Source of the DNA: Paenibacillus sp. FSL H8-0537 | GTDB lineage: Bacteria > Bacillota > Bacilli > Paenibacillales > Paenibacillaceae | Direction: 5' to 3' | Assembly (NCBI RefSeq): GCF_038051995.1 | Contig: NZ_CP150290.1 | Span: forward strand, 5,699,001 to 5,763,000 | Length of the DNA: 64,000 nucleotides | In this document: positions 45,182-54,238 of the stretch, in pieces | Numbering within the stretch: the stretch's first letter is position 1 | Layout: each line of letters starts with the position of its first letter | Position numbers and translations under genes: made by a program | Notes under the pieces: model-generated | Told to the model about the DNA's origin: nothing | The model's database searches: none | The model's input: only the letters and a program-made list of their open reading frames with translations

Positions 45182-45279
45182 AAAAAGACCGTTTTATGAA
45201 GCCTTCTGCTTCATCTCATGCAGCGCGAGCGCAGCCCCTCATCCATTGTTGCCGAGCTTGCTCCATGGTAAACGGTCTT
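45182..45279 (-). terminator. Possible long-loop terminator of the polysaccharide operon
   Basis: On the minus strand AGACCGTTT pairs with AAACGGTCT across a 75-base loop and is followed by TTTTT. It lies about 170 bp after the DUF2264 gene stop. The large loop makes it uncertain. The rest of 45139-45449 shows no gene. Confidence 0.4.
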
Positions 45280-45449
45280 CTATGAAAGTTTGAGGCACGG
45301 CTGAAGCTCATCATTTCTTAGATATGCGGGTTGGAAAAAGCAGCAAAATAAGAGAAGGCAAACCTGCACAGTACAGCCGCACCTCATTGCTTACTATTGC
45401 TGCTAATAACATATACTCTTGCTCTTACTCTCGCAGCCTATTACGACTG

Positions 45450-46640
45450 CTACCCTTTCAATGCCTGATCCATTGAAAAAGCAGCCCCTGACCACGCCTT
45501 GCGCGCTGTCCAATCCTCAGGCTCGCCGCTCCAAAAGGGATGCTCAGCGGCAAGTCCAAGCGGGAGAAACACAGCCGCGCATAAATACAAGCTGCCTGTG
45601 GAAATATAATGCTCGCCAATGTCTGGCTGGCTGCCGCAAAAGCCGATGGTCAGCCAACCATCCTCTGTAAATGTGCCAGGCACAGACAAGCTGCGCCGAA
45701 TAACCGCGGTCAATGCGCAGCGAGCCTGCGGCGGAGAAACGCTGCCGGGAAGCTCGCCGAGCAGCGCGCTTTGCGCCAAGCTTTGCATGGCGCCGCAGCG
45801 GTAGGCAAGCGAGCGGCCCAGCGGGGGAAAGGTGCCTTCCGGCGAAATAAGCCGCTCCTGCACCTCCGCCCAGCGCCTTGCTCTCTCCTTGATGCTCGCC
45901 TGCATAGCATCCCAATCTTCATAGCAGCCATGAACGGCTGCCACGATGTCAACGAGCATGGGCTGGATTACAAAGCTGTTGTAATAGTCGAAATGGAACG
46001 ATGGCCCATCGCCATAGGCTCCGTCACCGACATACCACTGCTCATGCTGCTTGAGCGCATAATCAATGCGCATCGGGTCCCAATCGCTTTCTCCCATGCG
46101 ATATAAGGCCGCTTCAATGATTGCGGAGAAAAGCAGCCAGTTCATGGCGAAGGGCTTGCGCGTGCGCGTTAGTTTGAAAGCTTGGATAACATGCTTCTGC
46201 ACCTTGGCATCCAGCTTGTCCCATAGCTCCGTCGGCGCACGCAAAATCGCCTGTGCCAGAAACGCCGTATCGACAATCGGCTGATAGCCTTCAGCGAAAT
46301 TCATATAATCAGGCGATTCCGGATCGCAGCCAGCAGCAATCGCAGCACGTGACAGCTCCGCATATTGCTGGCGCAGCCGCTCCTCCGCTTCATCTGCCCC
46401 GCCGCTGCCTTCAAGCCAAGGTGCTATTCCACATAAGAGGCGGCCCAGCGCCTCCAGATGGGTCACATCGGAGCGATCCTGTCCCGCAGCAGCCTGCACA
46501 GGCATCGTTTTTTTCAGCTCCCGAGCCGCTAGCAGACGCAGCACAGGCTCGGCTACACGGCATAACTCGCTCACCCAATACTTTCGTTCCTCCGCTAACT
46601 GCACTCTCTCGCCTGAATCTGTACCTTTTTCCCCAATCAA
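45450..46640 (-). CDS. DUF2264 protein (probable GH154-type glycoside hydrolase)
   Basis: A 396-residue DUF2264 protein with an (alpha/alpha)-barrel-like pattern. Visible blocks: the N-terminal LGRLLCGIAPWLEG, FAEGYQPIVDTAFLAQAI, RKPFAMNWLLFSAIIEAALY, QHEQWYVGDGAYGDGPSFHF and GTFPPLGRSLAYRCGAMQSL. Some DUF2264 members were shown to be beta-glucuronidases (CAZy GH154), which fits its place beside a lyase and an unsaturated glucuronyl hydrolase. No signal peptide, so cytosolic. Start is a TTG with AAGGGG ten bases upstream. It is the last gene of the polysaccharide locus. Confidence 0.85.
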   Translation of the reverse strand: MIGEKGTDSGERVQLAEERKYWVSELCRVAEPVLRLLAARELKKTMPVQAAAGQDRSDVTHLEALGRLLCGIAPWLEGSGGADEAEERLRQQYAELSRAAIAAGCDPESPDYMNFAEGYQPIVDTAFLAQAILRAPTELWDKLDAKVQKHVIQAFKLTRTRKPFAMNWLLFSAIIEAALYRMGESDWDPMRIDYALKQHEQWYVGDGAYGDGPSFHFDYYNSFVIQPMLVDIVAAVHGCYEDWDAMQASIKERARRWAEVQERLISPEGTFPPLGRSLAYRCGAMQSLAQSALLGELPGSVSPPQARCALTAVIRRSLSVPGTFTEDGWLTIGFCGSQPDIGEHYISTGSLYLCAAVFLPLGLAAEHPFWSGEPEDWTARKAWSGAAFSMDQALKG

Positions 46641-46711
46641 TGGCCGTTCGCCCCTTTCTGTTCCGTATCTTTGCTAATCGCATCATGATCTACTTCCGCC
46701 AAATGCTCGAC

Positions 46712-47866
46712 TTACGACCAGAAGCTATCGTAGCCGCGCAGCTTGGACAGGCCCTCCGTAAAGAAATAATCGCCGTAGATGAGCGGGACGTCGAGATTTT
46801 TGCGTTCCGGGTAGTGGCTCGTGCCATGCAAAACCAACCCTTCCTCCTCTGCATCGTCCGCCCATGCGCCATAGTTCTCGTACAGCGATTTCAAAATCCG
46901 CTCCCCCGCACTGCGATACAAGTCACGCTCGACCTCTGGCACCACGTCCGCAATCGCCAGCAAACCACAAGCCGCGCAAGCGCCCGCCGATGAATCACGG
47001 TACGGCTCCACGCCTTCCGGTATCCGGAAATCCCAATGCGGCACGGAATCCTCAGGTAAATTCGCCAGAAAAAAATGGGCCGTGCGCTTCGCCGCATCCA
47101 AATACCGCTGCTCGCCGCTATGAGCGTAGCTGAGCGCCATGCCATAAATCGCCCAGGATGCGCCGCGCGACCATGCCGATTCGGCTGCAAATCCTTGCCC
47201 GCCATGCTTTGCAGCTACTTCGCCACTTTGCGGATCAAACTCTACAATATGATAGACCGAGCCATCCGGCCGAATAAAATGCTCCAGCACCGTATCGGCA
47301 TGTGCCATCGCCAAATGCTTGTAGCGCGGGTCCTCCGTCGTACGCGAAGCCCAGTAGAGCAGCGGCAAATTCATCATGCAGTCGATAATAGCCAGCCCGT
47401 CATTGCGCTCTCCTTCCCGCCAAGGATTCCATGCCCGAATATAACGGCCCTGAATATTGAAGCGGCCGCTTAGCAGGTTCGCTGCAAGCAGTGCCCGCCG
47501 CCGCGAAGCCTCCTCCCCCAGCAGCTTATAGCGTGCCACACTAGTAAGCGTCCACATGAAGCCGATATCATGGTCAAGCCGGTCATAGCCCATGATGACT
47601 TCGTCGAGCTTAAGCTCACAGGCTTCGGCAAGCTCCTTGTAGCGCTCCGTGCGCGAATTTTCATCTTGATAGAGCAGCCATAGCAGTCCTGGCCAAAATC
47701 CCGCCGTCCACCAATGCGCCGGCTCCAGCACATAAGTCCCGTTCACGCTTGCATGTGGAAATTGCGCACCGATTCGGCCGCTAGTCCTTCCTATCTTCTG
47801 ATTCACCTTGTCCCAAGCTTCATTCACCCAGTCTTGCTGCTGCTTCCCCATCTCCTGCACTGTCAT
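46712..47866 (-). CDS. Glycoside hydrolase family 88, unsaturated glucuronyl hydrolase
   Basis: A 384-residue GH88 enzyme that removes the 4,5-unsaturated uronic acid left at oligosaccharide ends by polysaccharide lyases, by hydration of the double bond. The two key Asp regions are present: DHDIGFMWTLTSVARYKLLG and IDCMMNLPLLYWASR. Further marks are RAWNPWREGERNDG, HIVEFDPQSGEVAAKHGGQG and ESAWSRGASWAIYGMALSY. No signal peptide, so it acts on imported oligosaccharides. It sits between the lyase and the DUF2264 gene. Active GH88 members process heparin, chondroitin or hyaluronan fragments; which applies here is open. Confidence 0.92.
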   Translation of the reverse strand: MTVQEMGKQQQDWVNEAWDKVNQKIGRTSGRIGAQFPHASVNGTYVLEPAHWWTAGFWPGLLWLLYQDENSRTERYKELAEACELKLDEVIMGYDRLDHDIGFMWTLTSVARYKLLGEEASRRRALLAANLLSGRFNIQGRYIRAWNPWREGERNDGLAIIDCMMNLPLLYWASRTTEDPRYKHLAMAHADTVLEHFIRPDGSVYHIVEFDPQSGEVAAKHGGQGFAAESAWSRGASWAIYGMALSYAHSGEQRYLDAAKRTAHFFLANLPEDSVPHWDFRIPEGVEPYRDSSAGACAACGLLAIADVVPEVERDLYRSAGERILKSLYENYGAWADDAEEEGLVLHGTSHYPERKNLDVPLIYGDYFFTEGLSKLRGYDSFWS

Positions 47867-47921
47867 TGCTTCGCTCTCCTTTTCTTTGGCGCATTAATCT
47901 CGTGCTCTTAGCTATTTCAGC

Positions 47922-50012
47922 CTATGGCTCAAAGCGAAATACAAACTCCGCTTCCACGGCCGCAGCTCCCGCCTGCAAATGATGAAAATCCAGCGTATAC
48001 CATTGCCGTTCACGCCCAAAATGATCGATATCGCTCCGCTGCGTCACCACTGGCTTCCACTGCTGCGCATCAAACGCAATCGTCAGCCTCTTGCGTCCCT
48101 GCAAAACCACGACACCATCGGCCTCCCGGGCCTCCGGCATCTGCCGTGCAACGAAGCGCTCGATAATCTCGCGCCCGCCTTCTACTTCCTCCCGAAACCG
48201 ATACCGGCTTCGGATCGTCAGCACAGGCAGCGCGCCCTTCTTGTTCCACTCGAAGCGCCGCCCCAGCCCTGCAAGGCCCGCTTCCTCGCCGTACGCGGCC
48301 TGCAGCTCAAGCTCCAGCACGTCAAGCTCCGCGCTGGTCGCCGCCTGCACAACCACGGCGCGCGCGTCCACGCCCTCGCGCTGGCGCGCGCCGCCAATGA
48401 TCGGCACGGAATGTCCGTGCGAGCCGTTGCACCAAAGCGCATACCGCTGCGGGCCAAAATAGTCCGCTGTATACTCCCCGCTGCCCAAATCCGCCATGTA
48501 GGCTTCTCCGTCCGCATGAAGTACAAACTGCCCAACATCATTATGATTGTGCGGCTCCGCGTTATGTCCGCCTTTGGCGGCAAAACTATATGCAGCTCCA
48601 TCCTCCGCGACATAACGGGACAGCAGCCACTGTACATTTTCCAAATAATGCGACTCTGTCGGCCATAGAGCTGCAGCTGCATACTTCACAATCTGCCCCG
48701 CAGTGCTTGCGCCATCACCTTGCAGTCCTTCCTGCAATTCATCTTCCTGAGCCTCTTCCCGGGCTCCTTGCTCCGGCCCATCCCCTGAGCCTCGTCCCGC
48801 TTCCTCCCACCAAAGCAAATTCCGCACCGCAGGCGCCCACCTTGCGCAATGATCCCCTGTATAAGGGTCGCGCAAGCTCGCATGCGGCATTGCCACAGAA
48901 GGAAACTCCTGATGCAAATAGCCGCTCAGCCCCATGAAGATACCGCTTTCAGGAGGAGCATCGGAAAAATTCACAATGCTGCGTCCACCTGTAAAGCACT
49001 TCTGCTGGAACATTGCGATTTCCTGCACTTTTGGGCTGCGAAATAAATCAACGGCGCCATCCGTTGCCGCCTTAAGCAGCTGTGCAAAATAAACATAAAA
49101 ACCAAAGCCATATTGCCAATACGAATACCCTTCCGCACACGCTCCATCCTCGCCATAGCCGTCCAAATAGCAATCCATCGCAGCTAGCGTGCGGGAAATC
49201 ACGACCTCCAGCTGTTTGTGATTGTCCATCAAATGCAATGCCGCCGCGCCAATCGACCCGGCACATACCGCCGCCCAATTATGCTCCGCGCTTTCCCAAA
49301 AATAAGGCCCCTCGGTCAAAAATGGCTGAAACAGCCGCTTTTCTACTTCTTCACGAATACGCAGGTGCACTTCCTGTGGTAGCCGCAAGCCAAGGAGCAC
49401 GATTATTTCGCTGAGTGCGAAGCCTGTCTCCGCAGCGAATAAATCAATGGGCGTCTGCTGCTCTGCCCCACCGACATGCGCGGGCAGACACCACGTCCGC
49501 TCCTCGCAGATCGACCAAAGCGAAGCCTGCAGCGCCTCCAAATATGACGACTCCTCCGGCTCAATCAGCGCCATAAGTGCCAAAGAATTCAACCGCCGCC
49601 TTTTTTGAAAATAAACCCGCTCATACGGCAGCCGCTCTCCCGTTTCCTTGTACATGCGAAACAGGGCTTCGCTCAGCTCCGGCTCAACGCTCGCCAATTG
49701 GCGCTGTGCCTCGGCGCGAATCTCCTCGACTAACGGACGCTGCACCGCAGCTTTGCGCAGCTTGTCATACCATTCATCGCCTAGCTGTCCCGCAGACAGC
49801 AGCTCTCCCTTCAATAACAGCGCCAGCCCGCTTCGACGCTCTGCTGACAAATACAGCTGTCCCAAGAAACGCTCCGCAAAGCGCTTTTCCAGCGGGAATT
49901 GCTCTTGCTCTTGCTCTTGCTCTTGCTCTTGCTCTTGCTCTTGCTCTTGCTCTTGCTCTTGCTCTTGCTCTTGCTCTTGCTCTTGCTCTTGCTCTTGCTC
50001 TTGCTGCTTCAT
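47922..50012 (-). CDS. Heparinase II/III-family polysaccharide lyase with poly(Glu-Gln) N-terminus
   Basis: A 696-residue lyase. Residues 1-38 are M-K-Q-Q followed by 17 Glu-Gln pairs, encoded by a hexanucleotide repeat. An alpha/alpha toroid follows (FETGFALSEIIVLLGLRLPQ region and SAEHNWAAVCAGSIGAAALH), then the Hep_II_III beta-sandwich at about 450-690, with AEPHNHNDVGQFVLHADGEA and DLGSGEYTADYFGPQRYALW. These domains cleave uronic-acid polymers by beta-elimination. No signal peptide, unlike secreted heparinases, so it likely acts on imported oligosaccharides. Start 50012 has GAGAGGAG eight bases upstream; an ATG seven codons earlier is less well placed. The 420-440 region has an extra Glu/Gly-rich loop. 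Confidence 0.88.
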   Translation of the reverse strand: MKQQEQEQEQEQEQEQEQEQEQEQEQEQEQEQEQEQEQFPLEKRFAERFLGQLYLSAERRSGLALLLKGELLSAGQLGDEWYDKLRKAAVQRPLVEEIRAEAQRQLASVEPELSEALFRMYKETGERLPYERVYFQKRRRLNSLALMALIEPEESSYLEALQASLWSICEERTWCLPAHVGGAEQQTPIDLFAAETGFALSEIIVLLGLRLPQEVHLRIREEVEKRLFQPFLTEGPYFWESAEHNWAAVCAGSIGAAALHLMDNHKQLEVVISRTLAAMDCYLDGYGEDGACAEGYSYWQYGFGFYVYFAQLLKAATDGAVDLFRSPKVQEIAMFQQKCFTGGRSIVNFSDAPPESGIFMGLSGYLHQEFPSVAMPHASLRDPYTGDHCARWAPAVRNLLWWEEAGRGSGDGPEQGAREEAQEDELQEGLQGDGASTAGQIVKYAAAALWPTESHYLENVQWLLSRYVAEDGAAYSFAAKGGHNAEPHNHNDVGQFVLHADGEAYMADLGSGEYTADYFGPQRYALWCNGSHGHSVPIIGGARQREGVDARAVVVQAATSAELDVLELELQAAYGEEAGLAGLGRRFEWNKKGALPVLTIRSRYRFREEVEGGREIIERFVARQMPEAREADGVVVLQGRKRLTIAFDAQQWKPVVTQRSDIDHFGRERQWYTLDFHHLQAGAAAVEAEFVFRFEP
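49899..50000 (-). repeat. Hexanucleotide microsatellite (TTGCTC)17 encoding (Glu-Gln)17
   Basis: Seventeen perfect copies of TTGCTC on the plus strand (GAGCAA on the coding strand), starting four codons after the lyase start codon. Changes in copy number would alter only the tract length, not the frame. Confidence 0.97.
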
Positions 50013-50080
50013 AAATTCCGCTCCTCTCCCCATGCATCCACAGCCTTACGTTTGTTCTAAGTTCCCTATTCGTTTCTATC

Positions 50081-50178
50081 TGTGCTCTATATGCTCTCTA
50101 TCCGTGCTCTATATGCTCTCTATCCATGCTCTATCCATGCTCTATCCATGCTCTATCCATGCTCTATCCATGCTCTAT
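50081..50178. repeat. Intergenic tandem repeats, 22-bp and 11-bp units
   Basis: Two copies of a 22-bp unit (TGTGCTCTATATGCTCTC then TATC) run into five exact copies of the 11-bp unit CCATGCTCTAT (50124-50178). They lie between the response-regulator stop and the lyase start, so in the lyase leader if the genes are co-transcribed. Confidence 0.9.
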
Positions 50179-50268
50179 CCATTACCAAGCAGCTCCCTTT
50201 CCGTCCCCCTACACCTCAAGCATCTTTCCATCTCGGCTTAAGACAACGCCCCCCTGTCTTGGCATCGC

Positions 50269-51915
50269 TTACAATCGCTTTTGCCCTCTCCGATATTCCA
50301 CAGGCGTCACACCTGTACATGACTTAAACAGCTTTATAAAATAGCTCTGATTATCGTAGCCCAGCGTTTCGCATATTTTGCCAACGGGCGAGCCCGTTTG
50401 ATCGAGCAGCTCTTTAGCCCGATGCATTTTCATCCGTATTACATATTCGATAAAAGTCTCGCCCATTTCCTTCTTGAACAGGCGGCTAAAGTAGCTGGGG
50501 TTCATAAACAGCTGATCGGCAACCTCGTCGAGACTGATTTTTTTGTCCAAATGCTGTGAAACGTATTCGCAAGCGTCGATCACCTCGGCCCGCTTGCTGC
50601 CGCTGACGCCAGTTTCGGAAGCGGTTATCGCCGACAAGCAGTGGGCAATCAGCCACTCTTGCAGCTCGGCAAGGCTGCCCAGCTCCCACACCTCATGGTG
50701 GCTGACGTCAATCGAGCTTGCTGAGCGGGTATGCTGCATCAATTGAAGCTTGAGCTTTACATCCAGCAGCAGCTTAAACACCCAATCCTTTACCTGCTCG
50801 GGCGGCAGCCTCCGCTGCTCCGCGAGCGACAGCCACTGGCGCACCAGCTCCTCTGCCGCCTCGCGCTTATGGCCCAGCAGCGCCTCCCGCAGCAGCTCGG
50901 CCGCCTCGCCAAACCTTTCCAGCAGCGGATTGTCGCTGCCTGCCTTCGCGGGCTGCGCTGCCTTACCGGCGCACGCCTTCCCAATAGAGCCTGGCGCGCG
51001 ATAAAAGCGCGCCTCCGCCCCGGAAAGCAGCTCCGCCAGCGCTTCCCGCAAGCGCAAAGGATCGCCCGCGCTATCGCCGATCAGAAAAGACATCGTCAGC
51101 TTCAGCGAGCTTCTGAGCGTCCGCTGCACTTCCGCCAGCATCAGCTTCACCTCGTCGAAGCCGTTTATTTTCAGCCCCTGCGGACATACCTGCATGATGA
51201 AGGATTCCTGTGGACTGTACACAAAATGCGCAGCGGGGCGGCCGTGCTCCCTGCTTGCCATCACCTCCCGCGTGACATTATCCACCACAAATCGCAGCAC
51301 CTCTTCGGAGCGAAAACGCTGCAGCGCCCGCGGATAATCGTCGATGATGCCGAGCACGGGAATGACAAGCTCGCCAGCTATGAATGGCAGATCGAATGCC
51401 CCCAGCTCCTGCTGCCATTTGACGGGATCCAGCATCGGCTGATGAAGCGTCGCCCTAATAAACTGCTCCTTCAGCAGCGCCTTGTTGCGATCGACCATAT
51501 GCTCCTTGCGGAGCTGCTCCATATGCAAATCCTTCGTCTCATTCAGCTCCGCCTGAAATTGCAGCAGCAGCTTGCGAATATCCGAAGGATCAAGCGTATC
51601 CTTGAGCAAATAATCCTGTACTTGCAGCTTGAGCGCCTGCTGCGCATAACGGAACTCATCGTGGCAGGACAGCACGGCTACGCGCAGCTCCGGTTTGCGC
51701 TCTTTCAGCCGGCGTATCAGCTCCAGTCCGTCCATGCGGGGCATCCCGATATCTGTAATCAGAATATCTGGCATTTCCTCCAGCGCCGCTGCCAGCGCAA
51801 CCTCGCCATTCTCATGCATGCCTAGCAGCTGAAAGCCCAGCTCCTCCCACTCAATGGCAAAAGCCAGCAGATCCAGCACCGGATAATCATCATCAACCAG
51901 CATCACCTTAACCAT
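50269..51915 (-). CDS. Response regulator with AraC-type DNA-binding domain (YesN family)
   Basis: A 548-residue two-component regulator. Receiver domain at 1-120 with the acidic pair in VMLVDDDYPVLDLLAF, phospho-acceptor Asp in DILITDIGMPRMDGLELIRR and Lys in DYLLKDTLDPSD. A long linker domain follows. The C-terminal ~100 residues are an AraC helix-turn-helix: ISLDEVADQLFMNPSYFSRL and ETLGYDNQSYFIKLFKSCTG. Its start overlaps the kinase gene by eight bases. It probably activates the adjacent importer and degradation genes when the substrate is sensed. Confidence 0.93.
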   Translation of the reverse strand: MVKVMLVDDDYPVLDLLAFAIEWEELGFQLLGMHENGEVALAAALEEMPDILITDIGMPRMDGLELIRRLKERKPELRVAVLSCHDEFRYAQQALKLQVQDYLLKDTLDPSDIRKLLLQFQAELNETKDLHMEQLRKEHMVDRNKALLKEQFIRATLHQPMLDPVKWQQELGAFDLPFIAGELVIPVLGIIDDYPRALQRFRSEEVLRFVVDNVTREVMASREHGRPAAHFVYSPQESFIMQVCPQGLKINGFDEVKLMLAEVQRTLRSSLKLTMSFLIGDSAGDPLRLREALAELLSGAEARFYRAPGSIGKACAGKAAQPAKAGSDNPLLERFGEAAELLREALLGHKREAAEELVRQWLSLAEQRRLPPEQVKDWVFKLLLDVKLKLQLMQHTRSASSIDVSHHEVWELGSLAELQEWLIAHCLSAITASETGVSGSKRAEVIDACEYVSQHLDKKISLDEVADQLFMNPSYFSRLFKKEMGETFIEYVIRMKMHRAKELLDQTGSPVGKICETLGYDNQSYFIKLFKSCTGVTPVEYRRGQKRL

Positions 51916-53761
51916 CAGAATCCACCACCTGCTTCGGAATGTACAGCGTAATGACTGTGCCCTGCCCGATATCGCTGTCTATCGTCATCTGGAAGCGTTC
52001 GCCGTAGGTTATACCCATCCGTTCGTATACATTTACAAGCCCGATGCCCGAGAACTTGCCTGGCAAGGCGGCTGCATCACCATCCTCTTCACCTGCCGCT
52101 TCCTGCTCAAGCTTTTCTAAAGAGCTGGCACCAAGCTTATGTCGCAGCCGTTCGAGCTTTCCCTTCTCAATGCCTTCGCCGCTGTCGCTCACCGTTATTT
52201 GATAGCCACCCTCTGCTTCGCTTGCGCTAATCGTCATTAAGCCAGCCTGCTGACTGAGACCATGAATAAGCGCATTTTCAATAATCGGCTGCAGACAGAA
52301 GCGCGGGACGAGTGCTGTTAAGCTCAGAGGCGACAGGTCAAGCGTGAGCTCCGCCTTCTCTTTTTGCCGCATATTCATCAGCCTCACATAATCGATCGCG
52401 AGATCGACCTCCTCATGAAGCGGGATGACGCCTTTATCCTGGCTAATGGTCATCCGCAGCAGCTTGGACAGCGAGCTGATCATTTCCGCGCTTTCCGAAT
52501 CCCCTTTGCGCAGCACCTTCATCCGGATCGAATTCAGCACATTAAACAGAAAATGCGGATTAATCTGCGCCTGGAGCATCGCAAGCTCCGCCTTGCGCTT
52601 TCGCACCTGCGTCTTCGTAATTTCGCCAATCGTCTCCTTCACCTTATCGAGCATTAAATCGAAGGATTGGCCCAAATAGCCGATCTCATCCTCCCCGCGA
52701 ATGCCCGAGCGCACCTCCAAATTACCGCGCTGCACTGTCTCCGCTACCCGCCCCAGACGAACGAGCGGCCGTGTGAATTTCCCCAGCAAATAAAGCAGCA
52801 GCACCATAAACAAGCAGAAAGATGCGAGCTGGAACATAAAGACGCGTTTGAAAATGACATTCAGCTTAAAAACAGCGCGGTCATAAGGAGTAAGTGACAC
52901 CAGCTTCCAGCCCGTAAGGGAATTTGTATGCCAGGCCATTAAATAATCCTCTTTTTCGATTTGCAAAATATGCGGGTCGGCCTGCTCGCTCGCAAGCGTT
53001 GCGTAAGGAAAAATTTCGCCCACGCGCTTTGCGTCGGGATGGGATAAAATCTGGTCCTCGCTGCCGAGCAGCATCGTTTCCTGCTCCAGCTCGATTTTCC
53101 GAAAAATATCGCTCACCTTGTTTTCCAGTATCGTCACAATGACGTAGCCGAAGGGATTCACACTATCCCCACGCAAAGCCCGGGCAATAGAGAGCTGGTA
53201 GGGGCTGCGAATTTTATCGCTGTCAAACACCGTCGGCGTAGCCCCCGGCCAAAACGACTGCAGCCCGGACAGCCCATTTAATTGCGCGAACCAAGGCTCC
53301 TCGCGAAACAAGCCGGGATCGTATTCATCAAACGAATAATTGGCAAAATTCGTCCCGTCCTTCAGCAAAATCGTCACATAAGCCTTATCGCCGACGACGG
53401 TCATATTTTCAATTTTATTCATAATCTTCATGCGGTCGAGGTAGCGGTCATATTCCGCGCTTGCGCCTTCATAGGTTTTGCCTGAAGCAATCGCTTTCAT
53501 AATCCGGTTCATTTCCGAGTCCAGCTGTACGTTATTGGCGATATAAAACATATAATTAAACAGATTCGACACATATCCGTCCACCAGCTCCAGCTTTTGC
53601 TGCGATTGCGTGACCGCCTCCTGCTTCATCGCATCCTTCGTCAGCATATTGTAGACGGCGAGCGTAATTAAAGCGGGGAGGAGCAGACAGACGATGGCCG
53701 CTACCATCAACCGATAGCGAAACGACCTCAGCCGCAGCAGCGACAGCCATTGACTAGACAC
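51908..53761 (-). CDS. Sensor histidine kinase (YesM family)
   Basis: A 617-residue membrane kinase. TM1 near residue 20 (RLMVAAIVCLLLPALITLAV), an extracellular dCache-like sensor of ~250 residues, TM2 (MFQLASFCLFMVLLLYLLGK), HAMP (RLGRVAETVQRGNLEVRSGI), the His_kinase motif with phospho-His in LQAQINPHFLFNVLNSIRMK, and HATPase_c with QPIIENALIHGLSQQAG and VSDSGEGIEKGKL. The GTG at 53761 is chosen because AGGGG lies seven bases upstream; the TTG ten codons earlier lacks a site. It pairs with the overlapping YesN-type regulator and sits next to an oligosaccharide importer, as is common in Paenibacillus. Confidence 0.93.
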   Translation of the reverse strand: MSSQWLSLLRLRSFRYRLMVAAIVCLLLPALITLAVYNMLTKDAMKQEAVTQSQQKLELVDGYVSNLFNYMFYIANNVQLDSEMNRIMKAIASGKTYEGASAEYDRYLDRMKIMNKIENMTVVGDKAYVTILLKDGTNFANYSFDEYDPGLFREEPWFAQLNGLSGLQSFWPGATPTVFDSDKIRSPYQLSIARALRGDSVNPFGYVIVTILENKVSDIFRKIELEQETMLLGSEDQILSHPDAKRVGEIFPYATLASEQADPHILQIEKEDYLMAWHTNSLTGWKLVSLTPYDRAVFKLNVIFKRVFMFQLASFCLFMVLLLYLLGKFTRPLVRLGRVAETVQRGNLEVRSGIRGEDEIGYLGQSFDLMLDKVKETIGEITKTQVRKRKAELAMLQAQINPHFLFNVLNSIRMKVLRKGDSESAEMISSLSKLLRMTISQDKGVIPLHEEVDLAIDYVRLMNMRQKEKAELTLDLSPLSLTALVPRFCLQPIIENALIHGLSQQAGLMTISASEAEGGYQITVSDSGEGIEKGKLERLRHKLGASSLEKLEQEAAGEEDGDAAALPGKFSGIGLVNVYERMGITYGERFQMTIDSDIGQGTVITLYIPKQVVDSDG

Positions 53762-54176
53762 AACCCCACCCCTTTTTCGTAGTTCTTTCAAGTGTAACGG
53801 AAACGCACCATTCCCGCGTCGTTTTCCCTTAAGATTTTTCTATATCGATTGGACTAGAGCATATAAGATCGGGAAGCTTCCGTCGATCAGCTTTGGCCCT
53901 AAGATGAAGCTGTTTAAATGGAAATGACCTTGTGTCGGACAGTGAGGCCGTTATTGGTGAGCAAAGCAAGCTTTGGCCGTGCTCGCGGACTCAGAAGCCG
54001 CTATATGTGCTGCATAACATGAAATGAGCCTAGTTTGAGGGATATAACGGCCTCACGGTCCGCAGCGATGTGAAAAAGGACCGAAAATGGGAAAATAGGG
54101 ACTTTACTGTCCGCGAGCAACGCAAAGAGCACCATTGTATAAAGAACGCCATTATTGATTTTCTGCGGTTTCAGGC
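53762..54176. repeat. Intergenic region with nested inverted repeats, possible dispersed element
   Basis: No gene is visible in this ~415-bp gap between binding-protein and kinase genes. It holds two nested inverted repeats: GTGAGGCCGTTAT (53942-53954) with ATAACGGCCTCAC (54044-54056), extended by GGAC/GTCC, and GCTCGCGGAC (53981-53990) with GTCCGCGAGC (54110-54119). The order is overlapping, not simply nested, so more than one fold is possible. This is the look of a small dispersed non-coding repeat. Confidence 0.5.
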
Positions 54177-54208
54177 AAAAAGAAGTGCAGCAACAGCTCT
54201 GCACTTCT
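54177..54208 (-). terminator. Terminator of the ABC importer genes
   Basis: A perfect 10-bp stem AGAAGTGCAG / CTGCACTTCT with an 8-base loop runs into TTTTT on the minus strand, 30 bp after the binding-protein stop codon. Confidence 0.88.
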
Positions 54209-54238
54209 CCCTATACCTTCCACCACACGCTCCTACTG

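Noticed and set aside
49577..50037. Open frames with Leu-Ala, Arg-Ala or Ser-Cys repeats over the hexamer array
   Set aside because: All three other-frame readings of the TTGCTC array are artefacts of the repeat; the Glu-Gln frame continues into a real lyase with a good start site.
50081..50178. CRISPR array
   Set aside because: The units are directly adjacent 11-bp tandem repeats without spacers, and no cas genes are present.
50731..51825. Plus-strand open frame of 364 codons opposite the response regulator
   Set aside because: Gln/Leu/Arg-rich shadow of a clear response-regulator gene.
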